A DNA stretch of 64,000 nt from Tubulanus polymorphus (GCF_964204645.1 NC_134027.1:13382485-13446484); one strand, 5' to 3'. Shown: positions 10,707-23,440, counted from the stretch's first letter. Notes: generated by a model not told the origin, from the letters alone. Translations and numbers: made by a program.

Positions 10707-12120
10707 TTATTTATTTTTTATTATATTCACTAACCCAAAAATCATTGCACTTACAACTGTAATTGAAAAAAAAAATAATATGTTCAGCAGCAAAGTTGAT
10801 AATATTCCCAGCAGATTTTAATATAAAACCAACAATCGATGCAATAATTCCGGGTAAAGCCGCAGCAGATTTTTTAGATAGTTCCCATAAATATTTTGCT
10901 AATTTCTTTAAACCATCTTTAACTTTAACTTGTATAGAATTATTATTATTCGGTGGTTTATCAGGTGGTTTAGGATTTGGTGTAGGAGTAGATTTTAATG
11001 AATTTGACATAGCTAAACCTATTGTTGTGACCATAGTTGCAGCTGTTAGAATTGAAAGAATTGTTATACCTTCTAACTTAGATAATAATTTTATTCCATC
11101 TTTCAATGATATTTTAGAAGAATCTGGTTTAATTATTAAATCTTTAAAAATAACTTTTAATTTTTTTAATATGATTAAGATCATATGATTTTGATAATAT
11201 ATCTCTTTCTTTTTCCTGTAATTCTTTGTTATATTTTAAATCATCAATTTCTTTTTCTAAAGCTAATTTTCTGCATTCATATATAACTTCATCAATTACT
11301 TGAAGATATTTATTTAATTCTAATTGTTTTAATTCTTCATTTGCATTAGTTAATTATTTTTCTAACATGGTTATTTTAGAAAATCTCATCTTAATATTAG
11401 CAATTTCACCAGCTGATTCTTGCATACCTTTAATTTCTCTACGTGCTTGTTCAGGAAATATTTTTAATTGTTCTTCATTTAAATCAAGTAATCCTTTTTT
11501 AATAAAGATTGCATTCGATTTGTCCCAGTTTCAGTACCAGGTGTATCTAAAACACTAATCATATCTTCTTCAAATGAATTCATTGTATCCAGTAAGTTAT
11601 CTAAATGTTTTCCTAATTGTAATTGACTTGAATCATTATCAAGTTGTTGAATATCTCTTCTCGATGTTTCTGGTGTTGAAGTTCTTAATTTATCTAATCG
11701 ATCTCCATACTCTTCCATTTCTGGATCAACATAAGTAGGATTTAAATTTGGATTTTTAAATGGTGAATATTTGTTAATATCAATATTCGGATTTGGTCTT
11801 TCTTCATTTATTCTATCGAGTGAATTCCATATAATTCTGAGAAATTCTGAACGACCTTTTGAACATTCAATTGAAGATCTTGCTAGCATTCCAGGTTCAA
11901 ATATATTTTCTTGACCCATTCTAGATAATAGTATTGATACAGTTCTGTTATTTAATTCAACATTATAAAACCATGCATCATTTTTAAATTCTAAATTATT
12001 CATAAAAAATGGGTCATCTTGCAAAAAAATTTGCATTACAACACCTTCTGAATCAACTTTATCTATTACATCTTTTGGTAATAGTTCGTTAACAATTGTA
12101 ACTATTACTCTACTTTTCAT
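10707..12120 (-). pseudogene. Coiled-coil membrane protein with alternative N-terminal module, copy A
   Basis: N-terminal module starts MKSRVIVTIVNELLPKDVID (12120). It is followed by a Ser/Pro-rich region, a long charged coiled coil (about 11490-11180), a transmembrane segment (ITILSILTAATM), a TPTPNPKPPDKPP linker, LKKLAKYLWELSKK and a C-terminal hydrophobic stretch. Frame changes at A-runs near 11490 and 10770 and a stop near 11354 break it. From the coiled coil onward it matches 40669-41465 and 61400-62194; the first 200 codons do not. The same family of ORFs is, to my memory, common in invertebrate Polintons. Likely a virion or membrane-associated structural protein (inference). Confidence 0.6.
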
Positions 12121-12129
12121 TAATTATAA

Positions 12130-12447
12130 TTATTCTTTCAATTCAGGGTTTTCTGTTTTTTCTAATCTATCAATTAAATCTTTTCTAAATATTATGGGTT
12201 TAATTACTCCCCTTTCGTGAGCTGTCATATATTCTTCAAATTTTTTGCGCGTTTCAGTATCATCTTTAAATTCATCATAATCATATAATATAGGCCCACT
12301 AGAATCATCTTAACCTAAATTATTATTATATGCTGCTCCATCATCCTTATCAATATTAGTTTCATTAAATTCAGGTTGTGGTTCATCACTTATACCAGGG
12401 GCGTCACCAAAAGTATCCAATGGAATTTCTTCTCCACCTTCTACCAT
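12130..12447 (-). pseudogene. Short acidic protein, N-terminal module of the split structural gene, copy A
   Basis: Starts MVEGGEEIPLDTFGD and matches the first 45 residues of the proteins at 40015 and 60732 (MxVEGGE...PDFxET). It then diverges into an IIFRKDLIDRL segment and ends at 12130, ten bases before the next start codon. One in-frame TAA near 12311. In the other copies this N-terminus is fused to the coiled-coil protein; here a separate gene of about 105 codons precedes it. Confidence 0.55.
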
Positions 12448-12478
12448 TTACATAATAAAGAAAATTAAGATTTAAATT

Positions 12479-13764
12479 ATAATATTCCTCCAATTACAAT
12501 TCCTATACAAGTAATAGCTAATTTAGTATTTTCATGTGATTTATTATCATTATTAGTTTTACTTATTTCATGTTGAATAATATCAGTTTTTATATTTTCC
12601 GATGTATTGTAATCTTTTATTTTAGAAACATAGTTTTAGTTTCTGTTGATTGAATATTTTTTTAAATTTTTTTCACCTTCCATTAATTTTGGAGCAGTAA
12701 TAATCTTTTTATTTATATCATTTAATCCAAATGAATTATTTATTGTTGCAGTTTTAATTAGATTATTATAACCAATTATATTTCCCATTTTTAAAACTAA
12801 ATCATTAGAAATAAATAATAAATTAGGGCCTATACAATAATTTAATCTAATATGTGATTTATCTAAATAATTTGATATCTAACTATATTTTCTGGAATCG
12901 ATCTATTTTTATCATTATGAATGGAATCTTCAAATAAAAATAAATTGTTTCTGCGCGTGAAATGAAGTATTATCATTTCCAACTATTGATGATCTTGTTT
13001 CAACCTGTAAACGTAACAACTTAAATCAAATAAGTTCTAATTGATTGATTTATTCTCCGTATTCCAGCTTTAGTAAAACCTTCACTATTTTCTAGAATAA
13101 AATAAATCCATCCATTATTGTTTTGTTGTTGTATATTATTATAATATTTTCGTAATTCATTCCAATTTAGTTTTCTAGTATCTGTATTTGTTATTATTTT
13201 ACCAAATTCTTTAATATATAATATTCCTAATCCACCCATTGTACCAATTTTTGCTCTAAAATCATTATTTGAGTTAATATTGAATTCATTGCATATCTTA
13301 TAAAACTTAGAAAAATTGATATTATTATTTAGTTCATTAAAATATTTTGAAGCTGGTAAAGAACAATCTAATTCATCTAATATTAATTTTATTTGAAAAT
13401 ATGTATGAAATCTAAAAAGTGATAATACTACTGGTAAACTTGGTTTATTTAAATGATCATTCCAACTTATACCACACCCTGTTGTTGCACAATAAACTGC
13501 AAAATTTAATTGGTTCTGCCAATATTTCATATTAGATTTTAATAACCATTGTTTTGCCTCATTTAAATTTTCAAAATTAATTACGTAAACATTGAATATA
13601 TTTTCCACCTTAACATTAAAATTATTAGTTTCAGTAACATAAATATCTAAATTAATTAATGAATCTAAAACTTCATTTCTATATGAAATATCTTTATTAA
13701 AATCAATTGCAGGAATATTATATTTAATTGATTTATTATATTGGAAAGCTTTTGGAAACCCCAT
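12479..13764 (-). pseudogene. Conserved Polinton structural protein (CATTGCG family), broken, copy A
   Basis: Homologue of 38610-39998. Conserved landmarks are NQLNFAVYCATTGCGISWND, the FRFHTYFQIKLIL segment, NNGWIYFILEN, GFTKAGIRRINQS and, after several breaks, the C-terminal membrane segment GIVIGGIL. Frame is lost near 13020, 12880 and 12650. The middle stretch (about 13110-13260) is unlike the copies at 39120 and 60060. Function unknown; the position among capsid genes suggests a virion protein. Confidence 0.65.
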
Positions 13765-13780
13765 TTATATAATTAAAAAA

Positions 13781-14215
13781 TTAATAATTTATTGATTCTT
13801 TTAATAATTTATCTTGTTCTTCAACTGTTATATTACCATTTAAACTTATTATATAATCTAATGTATTTTTTAATTTATTAATTTCGTTTATATTAGATTT
13901 TATTTTTTCTTTATTACTTTTTATATTTAATTTTGAACTTATACCGGTTAATACACTTGAACTTAAACCTAACACACCAATTGATATAGCTAAAGGCGTT
14001 AATGGACTGAATATTGCTAGAAATGTTATAACGGAACTAAGTGTAACTGAACCACTAATAATAAAATAATATATAATTTTAGATTTTAAATATTTTTTCT
14101 TTTTTATCTTTAAGTCACTTTAAAATTCTAATATTTGTTTTTCCAAATATGATTTTAATTTAGTTTTATTTATATTATGAGGAATAATATTAATATTATC
14201 AACTTTATCATCCAT
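13781..14215 (-). pseudogene. Two-helix membrane protein, one internal stop, copy A
   Basis: Homologue of 38168-38593: a charged N-terminal helix (KTKLKSYLEKQILEF), a stop near 14120, then two adjacent hydrophobic segments and a C-terminal coiled coil ending in EEQDKLLKESINY. The start codon is in an AAAATAAATGG context. Confidence 0.6.
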
Positions 14216-14234
14216 TTATTTTGAAAAGAAATTA

Positions 14235-14652
14235 CTAATTAGTAAATTTATATGCTACAAATATAACAATAACAGTTCCACCTAAAATCCAAATTATTTC
14301 ATATTTCTTCTGTTCACTACTTGGGATATAATAATCTGATATTGTAGGTTAATGTACATGTAATTTTTCTTTATTTGTTACTGCGTTGTATAAACTCATA
14401 GCTTCATCGACTGATTGTAAATCTCTATGTGAAATCTTCTGATCATATAATTCTTTATTGATGTAATCCATATAGTTTTGTCTTTTTTCTCTATATTCTT
14501 CTGCTGCTTTATTATATTTCTCTAATGCTAAATTATGTCTTTTTTGTTCTGATAATGATCAATTTTTATCAATATGCTTAATATCCACCACCAGTAAATG
14601 CCAAAGCGTTAACAATTGCTGACCCTATAATAGTTATAATTGCAGATGCCAT
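14235..14652 (-). pseudogene. Small bitopic membrane protein, frameshifted, copy A
   Basis: Homologue of 37726-38148. N-terminal hydrophobic segment MASAIITIIGSAIVNALAF, a frame change near 14570, a charged coiled-coil middle, and a C-terminal membrane segment ending FTN. A T-run plus CTAAATAAATGG precedes the start. Confidence 0.6.
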
Positions 14653-14676
14653 TTATTTAGCAAAAAAATTATGCAT

Positions 14677-14899
14677 TTATATAGGAGGAATATATTTCTG
14701 TTTTTCCTAAATAATCAATAGTTTAATTAGATAAAGTTACAGCTAATGTTAATTTTAAGATATCATTTATATCAAATCTATCAACATTAACACTTCCCAT
14801 TTTAAATACTTTTTTTAATACCATTGAATAACCAACAGTTCCAAATGATAGTAAGGCACCATTATATAATCCAGTTATTATCCACTTATTATCACTCAT
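14677..14899 (-). pseudogene. Small membrane protein, frameshifted, copy A
   Basis: Homologue of 37480-37701 (MSDNKWIITGLYNGALLSFG, then KMGSVNVDRFDINDILK). The frame is lost in the last 15 codons near 14710. The start is preceded by TTTTTTGATAAATAA. Confidence 0.6.
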
Positions 14900-15257
14900 T
14901 TATTTATCAAAAAATCACCTTCTTCAAAATATTTAGTTATATTATTTATGATTAATTCAACATTCATTTCATTACTACTTTCATTGGTATATATTTCAAT
15001 TATTATTTTTTTAATATCATCGATGATAAAATATTCATCTAATTCATAAAATCTTAATGACACTCTAATTAAATCAATAATCTTTTCTACATTAAAAGTT
15101 TCTTTATTTATTGTTTTTTTATACTCAAATGTTGTTTCATTAAAAAATGCAATATTCTTAATATGTGTAATTATATCATTAATGTTAAATTTCATTTCTT
15201 TCTCACGTTTAAAATCAAATCCAAAACATATACTCGGTCCTACTGTAATATTCAGTT
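14896..15257 (-). pseudogene. Small helical protein, start codon lost, copy A
   Basis: Homologue of 37138-37479 and 58801-59133. The NITVGPSICFGFDFKREKE segment is present but the expected ATG reads CTG, so the remaining first ATG is internal (15195). It overlaps the next gene by four bases, as in the complete element. Confidence 0.55.
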
Positions 15258-15279
15258 ATATAATGAAAGAATTACTCTC

Positions 15280-16026
15280 TACATCATATAATTAATTCTT
15301 AAATTGCAGGAAAGTCATTCAAATCAATTAAATAACCATTATGATTTCTTATTTCTAATTTGAAATTATTGAAATGTGGAATGCATGGTTTAAATACGCA
15401 TTCTGTTAAATTATAATTAATTTGCGTTCCAAATTGTTTAACATTTTTTAATGGCAGAATATTTAATATACTAGAATTACAAATTACGTCTTTAGTTGCT
15501 TCGAATATTTTTGTTGGATCAATTAAATTGCAATAAATATGAAAATGCGTAAAAGGTATTATATTTGAGCTACCTCCTGCGTTTCCAGTAACAACATGCG
15601 GTTTAATTCCTAACATTTTAGCTACTGGTTTGTTAACCATACATTTAGGTTGATCATTAGCTATCTTTATTCTTATTTTATTAGAACTATCAATTTTATT
15701 AAATTTAATTTCAAATACAGAAGTACCACCGATTTTCAACCGAGCTCTTCTATTAATTTCCTGCGCTAATGATTCTAAATTATATAATCCTGGTTTTAAA
15801 AATAGATGATACCATTTATTTTTATTTCTCAAATAAACCATAAACCCTCTATGTTCGAAAGTTTTATCCGATATATTATAAAAGAATTACATAAACTTAC
15901 ATTTACTAATTTTAAATCAACACAATTCTTAAATTCTCTATCTAATTGTTCTAGTAAATTATGCGATTTAGAATTTAACAGTTTTCTTGAATCAACAAAT
16001 ATTCTATATTCTTTTAATTCTGCCAT
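15280..16026 (-). pseudogene. Penton-like minor capsid protein, frameshifted, copy A
   Basis: Homologue of 36360-37121. MAELKEYRIFVDSRKLLNSK opens it. Frame changes near 15880 (after LCNSF) split it from the main part, which contains LKPGLYNLESLAQEINRRA, FTHFHIYCNLIDPTK and IRNHNGYLIDLNDFP. Family: Polinton single jelly-roll minor capsid. Confidence 0.7.
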
Positions 16027-16046
16027 TTATTTTACATATTTTTATA

Positions 16047-16413
16047 TTATTCAAAATCTATATCATGGTGCCCTTTTTCATTCTTACCCTTATATGTGAA
16101 ATAGAAATCACCTGAACATAATTATTCTAGATCTTCACTTGATATTCTATGAAATCTATCTGGTAAATATGTTCTGAATTTATATGTATTTCCTTTTAAT
16201 CCTTCATATTCTAAGTGGATAACTAATTTATCTCCATATTTGTTAGTAACTGTATCAATATTTGTAATTATATATTTCTTATGAATTGTTAATTCATTTA
16301 ACTTCTTGAATTTATAATCTACAGATTATAAATTAATCTACAGCATTTGTGATATCTTTGATTCTATCTAGAAATGATTTGTTGTTCTCACTGTGTACTT
16401 GTTAACTCTCCAT
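16047..16413 (-). pseudogene. Terminal small protein, broken, right end of copy A/B
   Basis: Starts MESKQVHSENNKSFLDRIKD, with a short duplicated TAGATTATAAATT-like insertion and stops near 16325, then TKYGDKLVIHLEYEGLKGN, YLPDRFHRISSEDLE and GHHDIDFE. It mirrors 5254-5595 at the other end of the element. The TTTTGATTTAAAATATGTTAT leader lies just upstream. Confidence 0.75.
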
Positions 16414-16440
16414 TTTAATAACATATTTTAAATCAAAACT

Positions 16441-16597
16441 GAACATAACACTTACCTCTCAACGCGTCCCGCCGCCACGTATGAGTCCCACCACGTTTGC
16501 GTCCCGCCTATTTATACTACTATATATATACAGTGGGGAAAACCCAGTTGCGTGTTGAGACTTGTAAATTATGAGGCTTGTGATTGGCTATTGCAAT
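16441..16597. other. Host DNA flanking copy A/B, no gene
   Basis: An abrupt shift to GC-richer sequence occurs at about 16450. The stretch 16552-16590 is repeated in direct orientation at 26427-26462 (TGTTGRGRCTTGTAAATT, then TGTGATT). No coding signal. Confidence 0.5.
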
Positions 16598-16734
16598 AGG
16601 GAATACTCAACTGTGATTGGATAGACTAATACTCAACTGTGATTGGATAGAGTAATAGGGAATACTCAACTGTGATTGGCTGGAAATACTCAACTGTGAT
16701 TGGCTAGAGTAATACTGAACTGTGATTGGCTAAT
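16598..16734. repeat. Short tandem repeats of the ACTCAACTGTGATTGG unit
   Basis: Five or so imperfect units of AATACTCAACTGTGATTGG with variable spacers (ATAGACT, ATAGAGTAATAGGG, CTGGA, CTAGAGT). They lie just outside the left inverted repeat of the 9.6-kb region. Confidence 0.7.
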
Positions 16735-16740
16735 AACACA

Positions 16741-16995
16741 TTATTATTCGAAAATGGAATTATTAAATTCATGAAATCAATTGTTAAGCTGAAAAAAGAA
16801 AAACGGTTATGCTTCGGTCAAAGGAATGATAGAGAAATTGTTACCTAGCAGTGCGGGTTTGCGTAGAACGTGTGATTCAGCTGTTAGCACTGACCGAGGC
16901 TACAATATTGTAACCTAGGTCAGTTCACTGCACAACTTTTTTTGTAAACACTGACCGAGGCTACAATATTGTAGCCTAGGTCGGTTCACTGCATG
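16741..16995 (+). repeat. Left inverted repeat of a 9.6-kb region
   Basis: The sequence ATTCGAAAATGGAATTATTA followed by AATTC, GAATCA and AAGCTGAAAAAAGAAA, and then two CACTGACCGAGGCTACAATA units, occurs in reverse complement at 25985-26372. Arms of about 250 and 390 bp are diverged but colinear; the right arm has more tandem units. This is the layout of a large transposon with subterminal repeats. Confidence 0.65.
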
Positions 16996-19900
16996 ACCTT
17001 TGCTTGCGATTACTGGCCCAACCCCAGTCGGTTGTTTTTACAGTATTTGAAGTACTGGCTAATTGGATGTTACCATAAATAAACAGTATTTTGAAGATGG
17101 ACAGAGAGAATCTATTTTTCATTTCGTCTTGAGAAGGTCCTACTGTTCAAAATATGAATTGAAATATAAAGGATGGAGTTAGTTTCCTTTCCCAATACTG
17201 TATTTATGCTTTTAATCACGAAGGATAATTGTGTTATAGCAATTATAGTGATAACCTACGACAGTTTCAAATTCACGTATTAGAAAACGACAATTATCTT
17301 TAAATTCCAAATTTCATTTGGAAAGCGGCGTTTATGCGCACAATTCCTAATATGTCAGAATTCCGAAAACTATGGATTCACACGGTTAGAATGTTAACTA
17401 AATAAGTTTCGTCCGAGCAACGGCGAAACTTCACGGGTTGGTGCGGTCTGTGCGCTGTATGAACGGGTTTTTGGTATCAAATGTAAAATACCGGCCGTGT
17501 ACATGTTCGGATTTGTACCGATACATTGAGTTTAGTTCAATTTTTGGATCATTATAGTTTAGGAGCTCTGTGTGACGTCACTGAGCGCGCTGATCAAAAA
17601 CAGTCTGCACACTGTGAGCATCACATGTTGCTTGGTTTTAAAGGACAGTGTGCTAATTGACTATACATGAAAATGGGCTTGACCAAAATTTTCTTCCTGA
17701 CAGAGGAATGTATAATCGCACTGATATAGCTGTCTTGCAAGGTTGAAGGGTGTTTGAACTTCGCCGAATTCAGTTAAAATTCAATTAAACACAATAATTA
17801 ATAAAATCTTATTGACGGAAATTTACCGCTATATTTAGGTTATTTTTCAGTACGTTTTAAAATTACATTGATTTCATCGTTCGAGAGGTCACTGATGGGC
17901 GCAAAAGAATTTTAATTGAGTCCAGTTGGGAGAATATTCCCTTACTTTAGGGTGATTTAGTATTTTATGAATCAAGAAATTATTTACAATGGACTAATTT
18001 CCGCTAGCAGCAAAACAACACACTGTTATCTGAACTGTCAATCATTACGTCGTGTCTAAATAAATATGCGTGATTTCCACGCGAGAACCAAACAAGACGG
18101 TTGTTAGTAGACGTACTCAAGTTGGATGGTCAGGAGTCAACAACGGTTTAAATAATTTATAAAAACAGATGTAAGCACTTGTAAACTTGTGAACAGAGGA
18201 AATATCAACATATATACATAATTGTGTCTAACTTTCTCCTGTCTGGTTTTATGTTAAATATATCCCGAACAAAGATTTTGTTTGAATGAATATTCAAATA
18301 TCGATCCGGAAGATAAATTCGGCCAACAACATTTTATTTTGAGTTGAAATAATGACCTGTTGACTCGGTAAGACAGCTGTTCGATTTACCGGGTGCGCAC
18401 TACTATGTTTTAAATGGCTATGAAAACGGAGTCGAACCAAGAACAGCAATTAAGCTTGATGTCTCGTTTCCCTCACAGTTGACATATCAGAATCAGTTTT
18501 CTCAAAATCTGTTTCTTACCGAAGTCCTTAGCTTGATTCGTGCTTGAATATGTACATAAGATTTTACAAATGAACACAAAGATATAACAAGAATTGAGGT
18601 CTTGGTTATTCGGTGACAAGTCGAATCGTTTGGAACTAAGAAAAATCCTCAGACTTAGAAAAGTCTGGCTTAAGTTGAATTTCCGAAAAGTACGACTACT
18701 AATTGTTTCTGTTATCGGAAATTAAATCAACATCTACATCTAATGTATCTATTGATACGAAACGGTTTTAGGAACGTAGATTGATTGAAAGTTACGGAGA
18801 GGGAGGGGTAGCTAGCTCTATCGCATTAAAACGTTATTGCTCAGTTATACAGATGGCATTCACCCATTTAGCTCAAACAACAAACACATTTCTGCGCAGA
18901 AAAATACCAAGGCTATATATGCTTAATTATGTATTTTATTGATACAGACAATAAAATCGCTGTCCGCGTTTTGTCCCCTTGCTTAAGTCAATTACGTTTG
19001 TTGTCGAATACAAATTAATACAGGTCAGCAGAATTTAAGGGCTTTCACCGTTGAGTAGTTGCCTATCTGTCATGAGGCCTGATCAGGCACATGTGTTATA
19101 TTAGAAATACAATATGACTTTTCAATTTTTTAGGCGAAACGATGCCTTAAATATATTCCCCGCGTCTTGATTTTCTTGAGGGATTTCTCTTGATTGTTAA
19201 AACAATATCAAATCATCCTGTCTCAAAAAGTATGAAATCTAGGCTGAAATATGTAGCCCATTTGGAATTGTATGAAATGTTCAAAATAAGCCATTCGACC
19301 CTGTTATCAAACATATCATTGTTCTTTAAAACACTTATCAAATATCTGAGGATTTTTAAGCCGAGCTTCAAACATTTCGATTCCTGAACTAAAATAATTA
19401 TGTGGCAGGTAATTATCGAAGCCTATATGACTATGAATATGTTTTTTAGGTGACTGTTTAAGGTGTTCCTTTTATCCGGGAAGGATTTGTTTCAATCTCA
19501 CTTTTAAGATATCAACTATGAAAAGTAACGGTATCGAGTAATCGCTGGCAGATTTAGCAGTTAAAATCGTCACATTTTTTAAATGTTTGCGTTGATGAAG
19601 GCGATTAGAGGGACACATGGCATCCACTGCTTATAAAACAGTAGATAGATTTCTGGAGATTTAGTTTGGATGCTCTGATGAACTCTATCAGCTGTTGGTT
19701 GGTTAAAGTATAGCAGTGCTAAATTTCTATGGTTATAGTACATTGCAGGTGACCCAAATGATTCGCCTGCTGCCTGGATACTATAAACCTGGTACCTACG
19801 AGCATGGACTCGTTTAGATGGATGTCTGGACGTTATAGTACAGTGTTCATGACTATAGACCCGGGTGACCCGAATTCCCCACCTGCCTGAAAATCTCGTA

Positions 19901-20120
19901 GCGGAGGTAACGCGTATATCTTTGCTGCACACCGATCTCCTTGAAAGGTCAAAATGCTATTTTTGTGAAGAAGTACACGGGCCTCTCCATACTCTGATAC
20001 TTTTAACGCAGGATACATAAATATTTAACCAATACTTTTAAACAAGATTTCTTCAGGATAAAAACTACGTCCAAATATCTGGCTAAAGTACTCCCCGGCT
20101 CTGGGTACTTTTTCTGATTC
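16996..20120. other. Host-like DNA, no gene recognised
   Basis: Interior of the inverted-repeat-bounded region. Short open frames are present but none shows a conserved domain, and no RNA gene was recognised. The sequence is not noticeably repetitive. Confidence 0.5.
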
Positions 20121-20129
20121 TCACATTCG

Positions 20130-21540
20130 GCACAATATGATTCTTTTAGACAAACTCAAAAATCTCAAACCTGATTGCCAAGAATTTATATCTTTCGACG
20201 CTATATCCTTGTTTACAAATATACCATTGGAACCAACTCTCAATTTATTAAGAAGAAATTACTCCCGGACTCCAATCTTGATCTCCCGATTCCTGTAGAT
20301 TGCTTACTTGAACTTTTGGAGCTCTGTACAACCAATCTATACTTCCAATTCAAAGACAATTTCTATGAACAAATTTTCGGTTTCGCTATGGGTAACCCAT
20401 AATCCCCCATTTTGGCTAATCTTTTCCTTGAACATTTTGAATCCGAAATTCTTCCCAATTACGCTGGCTCTAAACCTAACTTTTAGAGATGTGTTGATGA
20501 CATTCTGTGCTTAGTTTCTGATGATTTTGATCTTAACTCTTTTATTGACTTCATCAGCTCTCAATATCCATCTTTGAAATTCACATTTGAATGGGAACAA
20601 AATGACCAAATTCCGTTTTTAGATGTTCTAATCCACAATAAATACTCTCATTTGTTTTTTCAGTCTACCGTAAACCGATCAACGCTGAGGCATATCTCCA
20701 TTTCTTTTCGTTTACTGCTAAATCAATCAAAATTGGTCTCGCTCAAGGCCTCTTTCTCCGTGGACTGCAGATCTGCGATGAAACCTTCCTTTCGGCTGAA
20801 TTTGACCATATATCCAACTCTCTTAAAAAATTGGCTTACCCTGATCACATTTTGAAAATCGCTATTTCTAAGGCTAAACGTACTTTCTTTAACTCTAAAC
20901 CTCCAAAAAATAAAAAACACATTTCAGAATTCATTGTAGTTCCGTATGTACCTGTTTTGGAAAAGTTTCGTCACTCTCTCCCTTAAATGGATAAACAAAT
21001 CATTTTCACGTATGAAAACAAAATTAGCAAGACTTTGGTAAAAAACAATCAATCTAAACCTTTGGACTGCGGAGTTTACGAAATTCCATGTTTTGGCTGT
21101 GATAAAATGTACTTTGGAGAAACTGGTCGTGATTTAAAAACTCGAATTTCGGAACACAAAAAGGATATAATAAATCAAAAACCGGCTAGTGGCGTAGCCA
21201 ATCACGTTTGGAACACTGATCATCGTTTTAATTTTGAAAGCCGAAATTATTTATACTTCCAGCAATTACACTAAACGCCACACAGTTGAGTCTGCCCTAA
21301 TTACTCGTCACTCAGATATTAGTACCAATCTAAATAATGGCTTTTCTTCCAACAATTCCATTACTCCATGCCTTGCCAAACACTAATTAGTTACTCACTC
21401 ACCAATTTACTCAATTAACCTGTTCTCCTCTTTATATATACCCCTGTTTTTAGTCAATATCTCACACCTGACGATGATCTCTAGTGTGAGATTGAAACGT
21501 CGTGTTCTTAAATTTTAGATTGTTTCAATAAATAATTCTC
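20130..21540 (+). mobile_element. Penelope-like retroelement, 5'-truncated and frame-broken
   Basis: In order: EFISFDAISLFTNIPLEP of a reverse transcriptase (about 20185), FKDNFYEQIFGFAMGNP (about 20350), the catalytic region with a CVDDILC motif (about 20490), FTFEWEQNDQIPFLDV (about 20580), and a GIY-YIG endonuclease with GVYEIPCFGCDKMYFGETGR (about 21075-21140). Reverse transcriptase followed by GIY-YIG is the defining Penelope-like layout. At least three frame changes and one stop. The 3' end carries CGATGATCTCTAGTGTGAGA and GATTGAAACGTCG (about 21472-21503), as commonly seen at ends of such elements. Confidence 0.8.
20987..21274 (+). pseudogene. GIY-YIG endonuclease domain of the Penelope-like element
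   Basis: Open stretch of 95 codons holding GVYEIPC (GIY-equivalent), CDKMYFGETGR (YIG-equivalent) and the ISEHKKDI arginine/histidine helix. The frame is lost shortly before the natural end (about 21274), after which ...TIHTKRHTVESALI-like codons continue in another frame. Not functional as it stands. Confidence 0.7.
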
Positions 21541-23440
21541 GATTTTAGATTTCTTTTAATTTTTAAATAGTGGGTTTTTATCTTACGTCTGATAATATCA
21601 TCATTTTTTTATGCATGTTGCTTGCTAAAAGTCACGAATTATGTCATCTTATATGTACGCAGCTTAGTAAAAGTCACAGATTATTCAAGATGAATGTTGG
21701 GAAAAACAACACCGAAAATTTGAAATTTTTGAAACGATTTAAGCTTTTCAAAATCAGAATATTGAAGTATTTTATTAAATTTATTTAGGAGGGACAGAGG
21801 AGATTTTTACCGGGGGGGGGGGGATATTTACTGGGGGATTTTTCCGAATATAAACCATTTTAATGGCAAAAATAATCAAAAATAATGTTGACCTATACTT
21901 GAAAAAGCTGCATTTCTTCCAATTAAATTTTCATTAAATTATTGCCATGAAATAAAGGCAATTACGATTAATCTTAAAACTTCAAAACTTATCACATCAT
22001 ACAAACAGATTTAGCTCGATGGTTATCGGTTAGAGTTTTATCGCTCATATATTTCACATCCTCAAAGAGCATATTCAGAATCTTTAGATTTTAACTGCCC
22101 TGAAAACTATATAGCGTTTGCATACAGTTTTGCACTACTGTTTATACACTGTTTATATTGTCACGAATCACTGCAAATCTGAAGCACATGTCGCTATTTA
22201 TAACAGGGAATCTGGCAAGCGAATCCAAACTGAAAAGAAGATGCTTATGGAGAATGGCATGATCGCGGGGGGGGGCAGACTTGAAATAAATGCCATTGAG
22301 AAATTTAGATAAATGTTCGAGAATCTAGCTTTTGAAGGGCCACAGGTGCGTAAGGCACAAAAGGGGTATGGTCTTTAAAGAATGAGATGCGTTTAGGTGC
22401 TTTCTGAGCACTTTCTTAGTTGAAATTAGGAATGGTATATGCTCACGATTTCAGGCATGTTTTATGTAAAAAGGACAATAATAACAATAGATTCAAGGAG
22501 GCTAAGAATATATAATGTATAAAATGAAGGTTAAAATCTATCTAAGCCCACGAACTGTTGAAGAATTTCAGAATGTAACGCTATGCAGAAATACGACAAT
22601 AACGGTTTTACACTGGTATCCTTTAACAGCAGGCGATGAAAAAAATTGTCAGAAAAGTGGATGAGGGCCTGGCCCCATGTCTATGTATTGTTCTCTGAAT
22701 CCAAGAACATGTCTATCGCACATTTGAGCCTAAACGTCTACTTTTATTTAGTAGCCATTTAAGATTTGCGGTGATACGTGACAACATGAACACACTGAGA
22801 AACTAGTGGAAAATTCTATACTCACGCTATAAGTTGGGGTACAGTTGTATTTTGAGCGACTCAGTTAAGTTCTGAAGATACTCTGACCAATAAAAATCGA
22901 GATTGGAGTAAATTAGTTTACAAATTGTCATTGGTTATGCAGTTTTACGATGAATTGAAATGTCCTTCTTTTTATGGCGATATTAGTTTAATGAAGAATT
23001 CGATTTTAACAAATGCAGCTATTTTCGAGCATGTCTGCATTCATTTTTGATTTGATTTCTTAAATTAAAAGCGTAATCATAAATTCAGGCTAACCTCTCA
23101 TTATTGAAATGGTCGTTTATTTTCAAAGGGGGTCTGGATGTCTTTGCATCATAAATTAAGATGTGCATTTTGGAGTGTTCGAACCTCCCATGATTTTATA
23201 TTAATTTCGCTGAATCGTTGATTCAAAAAATAAAATATGCTGTATCTATAATGGATTGATGTGGATCTATCAATGCATTCTAAAGAAATCTTCCGAACTG
23301 AGGCCGAATTTAATAGAAATAAGAAATTTCGTATAGTATTCAAGATTTCATTTGGATTACGGTAACGGCCTTTGGTGATCTTCACCGTGGGGTCATGAAT
23401 GAAGAAATACCGTAATAAAACTCTTCATATGATAACATGT

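Larger units (their letters stand above)
5254..16413. mobile_element. Polinton family II, copy A/B (two convergent arms, decayed)
   Basis: The left arm (+, 5254-8322) holds the terminal gene, a PolB remnant, a basic membrane protein, integrase and ATPase. The right arm (-, 16413-8490) holds the terminal gene, penton, small genes, structural proteins, major capsid and a finger protein. The two arms converge at about 8330-8490. A copy of the terminal gene at both ends, each reading inward, suggests that the terminal inverted repeats of this family include that gene. Most of PolB is deleted (jump at about 6340) and nearly every gene carries stops or frame changes. An alternative is that two separate copies were fused; the complementary gene content favours a single element. 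Confidence 0.7.

Noticed and set aside
19579-20018. Leftward open frames of 117 and 61 codons
   Set aside because: No domain, biased composition or neighbour support; they overlap each other in different frames.
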